DNA of 64,000 nt from Thermoprotei archaeon. GTDB lineage: Archaea; Thermoproteota; Thermoprotei; Thermoproteales; B15-G16. Within the stretch, counting starts at the first letter, position 1. Each line of letters opens with the position of its first letter. Location of the stretch: NCBI GenBank assembly GCA_003649205.1, contig QMRC01000005.1, forward strand, positions 1-64,000, written 5' to 3'. The notes under the pieces are model-generated. The model made no database searches, was not told the origin of the DNA, and saw only the letters and a list, made by a program, of their open reading frames with translations. A program made the position numbers and the translations under genes. This document shows positions 51,260-59,520 of this stretch, piece after piece.

Positions 51260-51801
51260 TGAGTAGAGTAAGTTTGAGGAGCATCGTCTTTGCTCTATTG
51301 AAGTACGGTGTTCCACCTAGCACTGTTGAGAAGGTTCTTAGGGAATGTATTGGTGATGATGAGGCCTTAACCAAGGCACTTAGCTATATTGAGGAGTACA
51401 GAAGACTGAATCCTGTTTCATCTAATGTTGTTTACTCGAGTATTCCAGATGTTCAGAAGCTTCGTGAGAGAATTGAGTTTGTTTTTCAGGAGGTTAAGGG
51501 TAAGGTTGATAGACTTGATGAATCTGTCTCTGCGCTTCAGAGAACAGTTGATAGGTTGCTTGATGATCTTGCAAACCTCATACAGAGAGTTCAAGTCCTT
51601 GAAAGTAGAGTCAATACTGTTGAGGTTTTGAGGAAGAAGGTTGAGGAGTTGAGTAGAGTTGTTGAAGTTCTTGAGAAGCAAGTTGGTAAGTTCGATTCCT
51701 GGATTCGTGGTGTTGATGAGAAGTTGAAGTTGTTTGAAGCATCAATAATTGAGAGGGTAAGTAAGGTGATTGAGGAGAGGGAGGAGGGATCAGAGGGATA
51801 A
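51259..51801 (+). CDS. coiled-coil protein coupled to HerA-like ATPase
   Basis: This 180-residue protein starts with ATG overlapping the upstream stop (TAATG). An N-terminal helical domain (LRSIVFALLKYGVPPSTVEKVL) precedes a long coiled coil of about 100 residues with heptad leucines and valines (KLRERIEFVFQEVKGKVDRL onward). It may tether or cap the helicase/motor. The 3' end overlaps an antisense C/D sRNA. Confidence 0.75.
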   Translation: MSRVSLRSIVFALLKYGVPPSTVEKVLRECIGDDEALTKALSYIEEYRRLNPVSSNVVYSSIPDVQKLRERIEFVFQEVKGKVDRLDESVSALQRTVDRLLDDLANLIQRVQVLESRVNTVEVLRKKVEELSRVVEVLEKQVGKFDSWIRGVDEKLKLFEASIIERVSKVIEEREEGSEG

Positions 51802-51839
51802 GGGCTTCCTCACTAATCAGCTCCCCAAAAACTCATCAC
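51790..51839 (-). ncRNA. C/D box sRNA targeting 23S rRNA
   Basis: Minus strand: box C GTGATGA (51833-51839), D' CTGA (51817-51820), C' GTGAGGA (51807-51813) and box D CTGA (51790-51793). The D guide AGCCCTTATCCC is exactly complementary to 23S rRNA bases 81-92 of this window. By the box D+5 rule the methylated nucleotide is A84 of the window. The D' guide is GTTTTTGGGGAG. The RNA overlaps the last codons of the coiled-coil gene in antisense. Confidence 0.85.
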
Positions 51840-51928
51840 TATAGCAACAGCGTGGTAACTACCTAGCGGTCAGTTGGAATGCCCTTCCTCACTACTCGGT
51901 TTAGGCGTAATTCCTCATCCCAAGAAAT

Positions 51929-52267
51929 CTACGACTCGAGGATTGCAGCTAGCTCCTGTAGCTTGTCTGGTGAGTTGACCAGTAATAAATTCCAGAGTGG
52001 TGAGTCCTTTGTGACCCCGTATATTCTACCTCTACTCGTTTCCTTAATTATCTTCACGTAACCTCTCTTCACTAGATACTCCAGGTACTCCTTAACCGCT
52101 AGTGTTAGGGCTTTACCATTTCTGTAGTTGCTAGGTGCTATTGCCTTAGCTATCTTCGCAGCTCTAAACGTTACTAAGCTTCCTCTTGAGTTTAGAATTT
52201 GTTCACGTATGAATGAAAGGGTCTTCACCCTGACGTCTCTAGCTAACATGTGTTTTGTGGCCCCCAT
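51929..52267 (-). CDS. winged-helix-type DNA-binding protein
   Basis: This 112-residue basic protein has a helix-turn-helix at about 38-75 (FRAAKIAKAIAPSNYRNGKALTLAV) and a wing (YLVKRGYVKIIKETSRGRIYGV). It is likely a small transcription regulator or chromatin protein. It is transcribed alone, convergent with the XPD-HerA operon. Confidence 0.75.
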   Translation of the reverse strand: MGATKHMLARDVRVKTLSFIREQILNSRGSLVTFRAAKIAKAIAPSNYRNGKALTLAVKEYLEYLVKRGYVKIIKETSRGRIYGVTKDSPLWNLLLVNSPDKLQELAAILES

Positions 52268-52332
52268 ACCGAGACCCAGACCATGAATTAGCTTGTTATA
52301 AGTTTTCCTATGTTAGACCTATGTTGCCTAAC

Positions 52333-52887
52333 TTAGCTCCTACTAGTCAGTTCCTTAATCAGTTCTTCTGAGGTCACTATTCTTGCCTTCAGAGCTACCT
52401 CCATTATCTTGAGTGCTGCCTCATGGAGTTCAGAGGATGTACTTGCTGTGCAGTCTCTCACCACTACTACTTTGAATCCCCTCATGAATGCATCAGCTGC
52501 TGTGAAGAGTACGCAGATGTTCGTTAGTATTCCAGTTACTATAACTTCTTCAATACCTAGCTCCCTAAGGACCATCTCTAGATCTGTTCCGTAGAATCCT
52601 GAGTACCTCCTCTTCCTAACAATAATGTCGCCCCTCTCAGGCTTAAGCTCATCAACTACCTCACTACCCCTTGTACCCTCTACACAGTGCTTAGGCCAGA
52701 TAGAGAATTCCCAATCAAATTCTCTATGACTATCACACACATACACTATCGGTATCTTAGCTCTCCTAGCTTCCTCAAGAAGCTTCTTTAACTTCGGTAC
52801 TATGTCTCTAGCTTTTGGTACCTCAAGTGGTGCTCCAGGTTCGAGAAAGTCTCTAAGCATATCAATTACTAAGATACATCTCTTCAC
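52333..52887 (-). CDS. isochorismatase-family hydrolase, probable nicotinamidase
   Basis: This 184-residue enzyme has the cysteine-hydrolase triad: Asp9 (LVIDMLRDF), Lys in VRKRRYSGFYGT and Cys in VTGILTNICVLFTA. DSHREFD and EGTRGSEVVDEL match the metal-binding part of nicotinamidases. It converts nicotinamide to nicotinate for NAD salvage. Single gene. Confidence 0.87.
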   Translation of the reverse strand: MKRCILVIDMLRDFLEPGAPLEVPKARDIVPKLKKLLEEARRAKIPIVYVCDSHREFDWEFSIWPKHCVEGTRGSEVVDELKPERGDIIVRKRRYSGFYGTDLEMVLRELGIEEVIVTGILTNICVLFTAADAFMRGFKVVVVRDCTASTSSELHEAALKIMEVALKARIVTSEELIKELTSRS

Positions 52888-52958
52888 ACATCCTCACCAG
52901 TTCTGTAGGTTAGGTGGTCGTAGTAGTAAAGCTTACTGAGTCAGATCTACTGTACTCT

Positions 52959-53708
52959 CTAGTACACAGGTACATCGTAGTACCTTGGGTAGTAAATTAC
53001 GTACCTTCTCAATCTTCTCCTTCTAAATCTGAATGGGAGAGCTGCTATCATACCGAAGAGAAAACCACCGATATGAGCCCAAAAAGCTACACCTGAAAAG
53101 TAGCCATAGGCTATCGATAGTGTACCCATTAATAGCTGGTATATGAACCAGAGACCTAGAAACACGTACGCTGGTACAGTTATCACGACTGGAAAGAAGA
53201 AGTAGAATGTCAACACCCTGACGCCAGCTAGCGGATATAGTACGAAGTACGCACCTAGTATACCGGAGATAGCACCTGAAGCACCAACACAAGGTATGTA
53301 CCTTGGATCAGCAGCTCTAGTAAATGGCACAGCTATTGGTCTAGCAAAATTATACACAACGAATATGTGCATGAACGCTGCAGCAATTCCAGATAGTATG
53401 TAGAAGAGTAGGTACGTTGCTCTACCCATTTTCGCCTCTACGTTATCACCAAATATGTACAGATACACCATATTACCGACTAAATGCAGTAGCCCTCCAT
53501 GTATGAACATTGAAGTTATTAACGTGTACAGCCTCTCACCCCTAACTATGTAGGCAGGTATCATACCATACTTCATGACAATACTGTAGAAGAACTTCGT
53601 ACCACCACTCATCATGTAGATGAATACCAATACATTTAGGAATATGAGAAACCAAGTAACTACGGGTACTTTCCTAACCCTTAACGTATCACCTACTGGA
53701 ATAGTCAC
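52959..53708 (-). CDS. rhomboid intramembrane serine protease
   Basis: This 249-residue membrane protease has catalytic Ser144 in VGASGAISGILGAYF and His212 in FWAHIGGFLFGM. The loop motif HGGLLHLVGNM and the first helix fit rhomboid. About six helices are visible. It overlaps the inositol-monophosphatase-like gene upstream by 20 bp. The basic C-terminus is RFRRRRLRRY. Confidence 0.92.
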   Translation of the reverse strand: MTIPVGDTLRVRKVPVVTWFLIFLNVLVFIYMMSGGTKFFYSIVMKYGMIPAYIVRGERLYTLITSMFIHGGLLHLVGNMVYLYIFGDNVEAKMGRATYLLFYILSGIAAAFMHIFVVYNFARPIAVPFTRAADPRYIPCVGASGAISGILGAYFVLYPLAGVRVLTFYFFFPVVITVPAYVFLGLWFIYQLLMGTLSIAYGYFSGVAFWAHIGGFLFGMIAALPFRFRRRRLRRYVIYYPRYYDVPVY

Positions 53709-54504
53709 GTAAGATCCCCTTAATCAGTGGTAGAACTGACTTAATAATCTCTACCCTACCAGCAACAAGACGCAACCTAGTATTCTCCACAAGAGGTACA
53801 TATCCAATGTCTTCACCAAGTACATCAACAAACTGTACACCCAATTCCCTACAGATCACGTACGGAGCAGCTACATCAGTTAATCTCAACCTATTTCTCA
53901 AATCAATGAACAAGGTAATGGAGCCAAGACCTACTAGAAGTAACTCGAGAGCAACACAACCAAGATGTCTAATCTTGACGCTACCAAGTAACTCACCTAG
54001 CTTACGCACTAAGAGCTCATAACCATGCTCAAGGTAGAGAGACACAATAGAAACATCACAACCTGAGGAAACTACCCTAAGACCCCTAACAACAACCTCT
54101 CTACCTCTCACAACCCAAACTTCAAACCTAGGGTAAATACCAATCACAACACCTACATCGAGATCACACAACCTACTACCACGTCCATACGCAACAGATA
54201 CACAACAGGCAGGTATCCCAAGTACGTAGTTGGTACTACCATCTAGAGGATCGACAACAGCAACATCACTCCTACCATCCCTCAAAACGAGGAGTCCTCT
54301 ATCCTCAGTAATCAACCTACCAACACCAAGCTCACGAAAGTACTCAATCACTAAGCTCTCAGCAACTAAATCAATACCCCAAATAACGTCACCACACCTC
54401 TCAAACACCTTAGTCCTCATAGAGGGCAATCCCTGAAGCTCACGAATTTTATCAGCAACATCCCTACATACAGAAACCAAGTCATCTACCTCAAGCCTAC
54501 ACAT
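53689..54504 (-). CDS. inositol-monophosphatase-family phosphatase
   Basis: This protein of about 271 residues has the IMPase motif VDPLDGSTNYVLGIPACCVS and the second metal region RLTDVAAPYVICREL (short variant of WDxAA). The first Glu of the metal site lies in ITEDRGLL. Archaeal homologues act on fructose 1,6-bisphosphate and inositol phosphate. ATG 54504 is chosen over TTG one codon upstream. It overlaps the rhomboid gene by 20 bp. Confidence 0.85.
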   Translation of the reverse strand: MCRLEVDDLVSVCRDVADKIRELQGLPSMRTKVFERCGDVIWGIDLVAESLVIEYFRELGVGRLITEDRGLLVLRDGRSDVAVVDPLDGSTNYVLGIPACCVSVAYGRGSRLCDLDVGVVIGIYPRFEVWVVRGREVVVRGLRVVSSGCDVSIVSLYLEHGYELLVRKLGELLGSVKIRHLGCVALELLLVGLGSITLFIDLRNRLRLTDVAAPYVICRELGVQFVDVLGEDIGYVPLVENTRLRLVAGRVEIIKSVLPLIKGILRDYSSR

Positions 54505-54557
54505 CAATAAGGCAGTAGTGTGTAAGGTTAAAAGATGTTAGTGCTCAGTACTCACGT

Positions 54558-55064
54558 ATGCACACTCTCGAATTTAGGGAGAGTGGGTTGCTAGTTAGGG
54601 ATAGAGCATTGATCTCTAGGCTCTACTCTCAGGGATATGGTGAGTTACTAGGTAATGAACTACTGCTACTACCTGTTGAGGTCATGTACCTAGCTGAGAG
54701 GGGTGTACTCGATAAGGAGCTGTTTCTCAAGGTACTTAAGACGTATGTCACTAGTGATCCTGATCTCTGGGTTAAGTACCTCGTATACCGCGATCTAAGG
54801 TCTAGAGGCTACGTTGTTAAAGGGGGTTCAAGTCGAGTAGACTTTAGACTTTACGAGCGTGGTGGTTGGAAGAGAGGTCAACCAGCTAAGTACTACGTCA
54901 AGGTATTGATTGAAGGTAGGAGAATTGACTTAGATGAACTAGTTCAGTGTGTGAATGAGGCTTTGAGAGTTAGGAAGGAGCTTATTTTAGCAATAGTTGA
55001 CTCACTTGGTACAGTCTCATACTATAGGGTTGAGGTAATTCCACCTGAGAGTAAGTTAATCTAA
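54558..55064 (+). CDS. endA: tRNA-splicing endonuclease subunit, catalytic His absent
   Basis: This 168-residue protein has the EndA fold: YLVYRDLRSRGYVVKGG, VDFRLYERG (Tyr of the triad) and RKELILAIVD (Lys of the triad). Where the family has HSxYLV the sequence is PAKYYVKVL, so the triad His is missing. In Thermoproteota the enzyme is a heterotetramer of catalytic and structural subunits, and this looks like the structural or a diverged one. The partner is not in the window. Confidence 0.85.
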   Translation: MHTLEFRESGLLVRDRALISRLYSQGYGELLGNELLLLPVEVMYLAERGVLDKELFLKVLKTYVTSDPDLWVKYLVYRDLRSRGYVVKGGSSRVDFRLYERGGWKRGQPAKYYVKVLIEGRRIDLDELVQCVNEALRVRKELILAIVDSLGTVSYYRVEVIPPESKLI

Positions 55065-55124
55065 CTATGGAGAAAGTAGATACATTTACTAAGGACCTCT
55101 TCCCTATGACCTCAGTGATCTAGA

Positions 55125-55415
55125 ATGCTATCCATGCAGGACATAGTCAAGCTACAGAAATACGCTCGCGAAAACAACCTCAAGATCGTGATTTACCTGA
55201 AGAAGAGTAGGTACAGGATCCAAATCAGCAATTTCATACATGCTCTAGATCCTGAAGGAAAGGTAACTGAGTGGAGTAGAGCATTTGGCTCTCAAACACC
55301 AAGTGATGTTCTTCAATCACATGGAATCTCACGTGTAGAGATAAGGTATTCGGATGGGAGTACCAAGAACTTGAGTCCAAAGGACCTCAAGTCACTGGTA
55401 AAAGCTCTACCCTAA
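55125..55415 (+). CDS. small hypothetical protein
   Basis: This 96-residue basic protein has an N-terminal helix (MQDIVKLQKYARENNLKIVIY) and a beta-rich middle with FIHALDPEGKVTEWSR. The short alpha/beta layout could bind nucleic acid. It lies between endA and the second ACT-V4R gene on the same strand. No family is recognised. Confidence 0.6.
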   Translation: MLSMQDIVKLQKYARENNLKIVIYLKKSRYRIQISNFIHALDPEGKVTEWSRAFGSQTPSDVLQSHGISRVEIRYSDGSTKNLSPKDLKSLVKALP

Positions 55416-55520
55416 GCACTTATCATTTGACGAAGAACCTATGATTAACTTTAATATAGAAGCCCTAAGCCAGCACTGTGGGAGCTACGTATCCAATACG
55501 TCCTTAAGCCAAGGGTAGAT

Positions 55521-56342
55521 ATGGGGGTTTCAGATGTGTCATTTACTACAGTTGGTTTAGATCTGTCTAGACTAGCTTACATACCCAACAGAAGGGTGTA
55601 TGCTCTCTCAATAGTAGCTAGTAAGAGGCCCAGCATAATTGCTGATGTCAGTTCGGTATTTGCTAAGTACGGTGTAGACATTCTGTACTTCATATCCTCG
55701 ACAGTCTATATAAATACGGATGTTATGTCAGCTGTTGTCTTTGCTGATTTCACTGACTCAGGAATATCACCTAGTAAATTAGTCCAGGAATTGAAGGAAT
55801 TAAATGGTGTAATGAGTGTTGAGGTCCTTGAGGAGATAGTTCCTGGATTGGTAGTTGATTCGTATCACTACCCACTTATGGTTGGTGGTTTTAGAGCTAT
55901 AGTGATACCTGAATTCACTATTCGTGGGTGGATACATAGCTTTAGAGTAAAACACGGTATTGCTGCTGAGGTTGTGCTGTGGCATGAAGGTTATGTTACA
56001 GGTTTCACTATATTTGAAGAACTTAGGAAGATTATGAAGGGTGTGAAGCTAGATAAGTTGATAACCATTTTCCTGAAGCTTGCTCAAGGTCTTGGATGGT
56101 TTATTGGTGAAATTACCGAGCTTAATTTCGTTAAGTCATCTGCAACGATAAGGGTATATGATTCATTCGAGTGTCTTATCGGTAAGAGGGAAGGAGTTAA
56201 CAGAGCATATAGTCACTTTGTTAGGGGTCTTTTCTCGGGATTTTTCACTGCTCTCTTCGGTAAGGAGGTTGTTGCTGTTGAGACTCAGTGCATAGCTAAG
56301 GGAGATCCGTACTGTGTTTTCGTAGTTAGGCCTAGGTCCTAA
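55521..56342 (+). CDS. ACT-V4R two-domain ligand-sensing protein (second copy)
   Basis: This 273-residue protein has the same architecture as the gene at 640-1491: ACT-like domain (about 24-105, YALSIVASKRPSIIADVSS) and V4R domain (about 120-270) with HFVRGLFSGFFTALFG. It retains Cys at 218, 257 and 265, while the central Cys of the paralogue (240 there) is replaced (AYSHFV). A TATA-like TTTAATATA near 55450 lies upstream. The two copies may sense different ligands. Confidence 0.8.
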   Translation: MGVSDVSFTTVGLDLSRLAYIPNRRVYALSIVASKRPSIIADVSSVFAKYGVDILYFISSTVYINTDVMSAVVFADFTDSGISPSKLVQELKELNGVMSVEVLEEIVPGLVVDSYHYPLMVGGFRAIVIPEFTIRGWIHSFRVKHGIAAEVVLWHEGYVTGFTIFEELRKIMKGVKLDKLITIFLKLAQGLGWFIGEITELNFVKSSATIRVYDSFECLIGKREGVNRAYSHFVRGLFSGFFTALFGKEVVAVETQCIAKGDPYCVFVVRPRS

Positions 56343-56351
56343 GAGCTCTAA

Positions 56352-56400
56352 TCAGATATGGCGAGACTCTTCACCACTCTGCACTCGGCAAATTCATCAT
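56352..56400 (-). ncRNA. C/D box guide sRNA
   Basis: Minus strand: box C ATGATGA (56394-56400), D' CAGA (56378-56381, variant), C' GTGAAGA (56368-56374) and box D CTGA (56352-56355). Guides ATTTGCCGAGTG and GTCTCGCCATAT are 12 nt each. A TTTAAA TATA element at 56419-56424 lies about 22 nt upstream. The D' target CACTCGGCAAAT resembles a conserved 23S segment, from memory. Confidence 0.7.
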
Positions 56401-56459
56401 CTATCTCACGTGAGTAAGTTTAAACTCAGTACTTTTCTTAGACTTTACGGGTGTTCCTA

Positions 56460-57443
56460 ATGTACATTAAGCTTTTTCTCGGAATGGTGGGGACAGCGCT
56501 AGCGATACTACTCGTCACAGCCCTAGGCATTGGCTTTATACTCTATGCGCTGGGTGCATTTAGCTTCACAGCACTCCTCATATACACAGTAGGTATTGGC
56601 GTACTTCAGTGGCTATTTGCCCCTGCAGTAATTGAGTTGGTTTACAGTGTTAGAGAAGCTGACCCCACTAGGTACTCGTGGCTTCATGAAATAGTTGAGG
56701 ATCTATCGAGGAAGAGCGGTATTAGAAAGCCTAAGGTTATGATAGCCGATATCCCTGTACCTAATGCATTTGCTTACGGTTCACCACTGTATGGTAATAG
56801 AGTAGCTGTTACTCGTGGTCTTCTCAATGTATTGAGTAGAGATGAGATTGCTGCTGTACTAGGTCACGAAATAGGTCATCTAAAGCATAGAGATGTTCAG
56901 GTCATGACCTTCGCAACCATACTTCCTGCAATATTCTTACTACTAGCTAGGTACCTCTTCTGGTGGAGCTTCTGGGTTCCTGTAGCTGAGGAGAGAGAAG
57001 AGAGAGGTGCTACACCACTAATTCTTGTAGCGGTAATTGTTGGTGTAATAGGTTTCCTCCTGAACTTACTTGTATTGGGTTTAAGTAGGTTAAGGGAATA
57101 CTATGCTGATTACCATAGTGCATTAGTTGTTAGGGGTGGTGCGAGAAAGCTACAGCTAGCATTGGCTAAGATTGTTACCTCGACAGCAAGGGTGGTATCT
57201 CATAGACCTGAAATACTGTCTCACCTATCTCCATTTAGGGCGCTCTTCATTACTGACCCAAATAGAGCTGTCGAGGAGAGTGAGGCACTAGCTGAGTACT
57301 CTAGGGAGTGGTTTATTGTCGAACGGTTGAAAAGGAGGAGATTGACGCTCATGGATCAATTAATGGAGCTATTCTCCACACACCCACACATAGTCAAGAG
57401 GTTGAGAGCACTAGATGAGATTGCTAAAGAGCTTGGTCAGTAA
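56460..57443 (+). CDS. htpX: HtpX-like M48 membrane metalloprotease
   Basis: This 327-residue protease has zinc motif HEIGHLKHRD (HExxH) and the third ligand region SRLREYYADYHS. Four membrane helices are visible. ATG 56460 has GGGTG six bases upstream; GTG 56451 is an alternative. It degrades misfolded membrane proteins in quality control. Single gene with its own TATA element. Confidence 0.9.
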   Translation: MYIKLFLGMVGTALAILLVTALGIGFILYALGAFSFTALLIYTVGIGVLQWLFAPAVIELVYSVREADPTRYSWLHEIVEDLSRKSGIRKPKVMIADIPVPNAFAYGSPLYGNRVAVTRGLLNVLSRDEIAAVLGHEIGHLKHRDVQVMTFATILPAIFLLLARYLFWWSFWVPVAEEREERGATPLILVAVIVGVIGFLLNLLVLGLSRLREYYADYHSALVVRGGARKLQLALAKIVTSTARVVSHRPEILSHLSPFRALFITDPNRAVEESEALAEYSREWFIVERLKRRRLTLMDQLMELFSTHPHIVKRLRALDEIAKELGQ

Positions 57444-57491
57444 TCGGAGAAAGCAATATGCCTTAAATACTAGTCCTCAATTTTTCCACAT

Positions 57492-57540
57492 GTGATGAAT
57501 TTGGCTACAACTGATTGGTGAAGAACGTCGGAAATGCTGA
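57492..57540 (+). ncRNA. C/D box guide sRNA
   Basis: Box C GTGATGA (57492-57498), D' CTGA (57511-57514), C' GTGAAGA (57518-57524) and box D CTGA (57537-57540) span 49 nt with 12-nt guides ATTTGGCTACAA and ACGTCGGAAATG. A TATA element TTAAATA at 57463-57469 is about 25 nt upstream. This is one of the cleanest candidates in the window. Confidence 0.85.
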
Positions 57541-57606
57541 TCAGCTACGGCCGCTCTCTTCACTTCAAATCTGCTTAAAGGAATTTCATCACCATACCCT
57601 CAATAG

Positions 57607-58527
57607 CTATCTCCTTAATAAACTTCTCAACTCACAGACCTTACATACATCACCTGAAGTAGGTTCACCACAGTACTTACACGTCGATAACCTATACTCT
57701 CTGTATAGCTCTCTTAGAGCATACGTAATGAAATGTTTTGCTGCAAGTAATCTCCACTTTGTACCGGGTCTCGTTATCTCGAGCTTGTTCACCATCTTCC
57801 TAATCCAGTACCTGCCTGAGTACTTAGCGTAGGGGCATTCAGGCCATGGTACGTATATTTCATTCAGCACAGCGTACATGGCTGTCTCAGCTTCAAGACA
57901 GTAGTACAGTGGTTTGATTCTAGGCACAAACTTCTCGTGGTAGAGGTACTCCGTAATTTGTCCCTCTCTGACTAAGTTAGGTAAATTACCTCGTATGAGG
58001 TTCATCAGAAATACCTGAACCTCATCATCTAGGTTATGTCCAGTAGCTACCTTCGTTGCACCGAGCTCCCTAGCTACTCTGTTAACTATGTACCTCCTGA
58101 AAACACCGCATACAGTACATGGCTTAAGTCCACGACTCATGTACTCAGCAACAACTTCATCAAAGTCAAATCCAAAGTACTCTCTAAAGCTAACGACGTG
58201 ATACTCTAGGTCCCTCTGTTCACAGAACCTCTTGAGCACCTTGATTACCTCTCCCTTTCTCCCTCTAATTCCCTCAATAACTGTGAGTGCGATTACCTTG
58301 ATGCCTAGCTCTCTGGAGTACTTACTCAGTATGTGGAGAACAGTCGTACTATCCTTACCACCTGAAACACATACTAGAACTACATCACCTCTCTTAACCA
58401 TTGAGTAATTCCGAAGGGTTGACAATACTTTCCTCTCAATATAGTTCACGAAACAGGATCTACAGAGGGCTAGCTTGCTAGGGTACCTAAACACAACATC
58501 CTTTGAACCACATAGTGTACATCGCAT
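57607..58527 (-). CDS. ttuA: tRNA 2-thiolation enzyme, TtuA/Ncs6 family
   Basis: This 306-residue PP-loop ATPase has SGGKDS (55-60), N-terminal zinc finger CTLC/CRSC (3-25), central PCTVCGVFRR and C-terminal CKYCGEP...VCKVC. The set of Cys matches the TtuA/Ncs6/CTU1 enzymes that put sulfur on tRNA uridine, with a 4Fe-4S cluster. It overlaps a ubiquitin-like carrier gene by one base. Confidence 0.9.
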   Translation of the reverse strand: MRCTLCGSKDVVFRYPSKLALCRSCFVNYIERKVLSTLRNYSMVKRGDVVLVCVSGGKDSTTVLHILSKYSRELGIKVIALTVIEGIRGRKGEVIKVLKRFCEQRDLEYHVVSFREYFGFDFDEVVAEYMSRGLKPCTVCGVFRRYIVNRVARELGATKVATGHNLDDEVQVFLMNLIRGNLPNLVREGQITEYLYHEKFVPRIKPLYYCLEAETAMYAVLNEIYVPWPECPYAKYSGRYWIRKMVNKLEITRPGTKWRLLAAKHFITYALRELYREYRLSTCKYCGEPTSGDVCKVCELRSLLRR

Positions 58528-58730
58528 TACGCTCCTCTCGTTATTGGCTGTACTACTATCTCAGTCTCCTCGTTGATGGGCTCCTCCTTCGGTACTACTC
58601 TACCATTGATGAGCGTAACAACTTCAAGGGGGTTGATCCTAAGGCTGAGTAGTAGCTCAGAGATCTTGGTACCAGGACGTACATCGAGTACGTAGGTACC
58701 TCTCCTAACGTGTCTAACCACTACTCTCAT
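58527..58730 (-). CDS. ubiquitin-like sulfur carrier (TtuB/MoaD/ThiS family)
   Basis: This 67-residue beta-grasp protein (MRVVVRHVRRGTYVLDVRPG; TLINGRVVPKEEPINEETEI) overlaps ttuA by one base, so it is the likely sulfur donor partner. It ends in ITRGA rather than the usual Gly-Gly that E1 enzymes thiocarboxylate. A single base would turn the final Ala into Gly. It may use Gly-Ala, be processed, or be inactive. Confidence 0.8.
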   Translation of the reverse strand: MRVVVRHVRRGTYVLDVRPGTKISELLLSLRINPLEVVTLINGRVVPKEEPINEETEIVVQPITRGA

Positions 58731-58764
58731 CTACTATACCCCACAGTATCTCTATGGTGATGTC

Positions 58765-59520
58765 ATGGGTTTAAGCATTGTGTTAACTCACGATGTTGAT
58801 TCAGTGAGAAAGCCAATAAGTCACGTATTGAGAGTATGGAGGAGATTTCGTACAGTTGATTTGATCAAGCACCTACTTCACCTTACGAATCTCTACAACA
58901 ATATTGAGGATCTTATGAGGATTGAGGATAGTTGTGGCGTTCGTTCTACCATTTTCTTCCCTGTATCTCTGTTCCCCATTGAGGAGGTACTGGATTCAGT
59001 ACGTATCCTACAGCGAGGAGGTTGGGAAATTGGTCTTCATGTAGTGATCGAACCGATTCAGACTGTAGCTCTAGTTCGTCAACAGTACGATCTGTTTACA
59101 TTTGTGACAGGTGTGAAACCTCTTGGTGTGAGGTCTCATTACTTAATCTTCCGTAGAGAACTGGTACCTGTCTACCGTGAGTTGGGCATAGTCTACGACT
59201 CAACATTAAGAGTTGAGGAGTCTAAGTCCTTTGACCCCTTTTCACTTGAGGACCTAATTGAGTTGCCTATTGCTGTCATGGATGCTGATCTCTTTGGTAG
59301 ATATAGACTGAGTGAAGAGGTAGCATTACGCTACATCTATAGACGTATTGAAGAGGCTAAGGATGTGGGTGCTAAGTACTTCACTATACTATTTCATCAA
59401 GAATCCCTGAGGATGAGAGGAGGAAGAATTTATTCTCGATTGGTTAAGGAGCTAAGTCAGAGATTTAGTGTTGTTCGCTGTATTGATGTAGTTAAGGAGG
59501 TTAGGGGCTATGTCAAGTGA
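58765..59520 (+). CDS. polysaccharide deacetylase-like protein
   Basis: This 251-residue NodB-type TIM barrel starts LSIVLTHDVDSVRKP (Asp of the metal site). Further motifs are TIFFPVSLFPIEEVLDS, GWEIGLHV, VRSHYLIF and FTILFHQES. The metal Asp-His set is partly conserved. It overlaps the following ATP-grasp gene by 11 bp. It may act on a polysaccharide or a nucleotide sugar. Confidence 0.8.
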   Translation: MGLSIVLTHDVDSVRKPISHVLRVWRRFRTVDLIKHLLHLTNLYNNIEDLMRIEDSCGVRSTIFFPVSLFPIEEVLDSVRILQRGGWEIGLHVVIEPIQTVALVRQQYDLFTFVTGVKPLGVRSHYLIFRRELVPVYRELGIVYDSTLRVEESKSFDPFSLEDLIELPIAVMDADLFGRYRLSEEVALRYIYRRIEEAKDVGAKYFTILFHQESLRMRGGRIYSRLVKELSQRFSVVRCIDVVKEVRGYVK

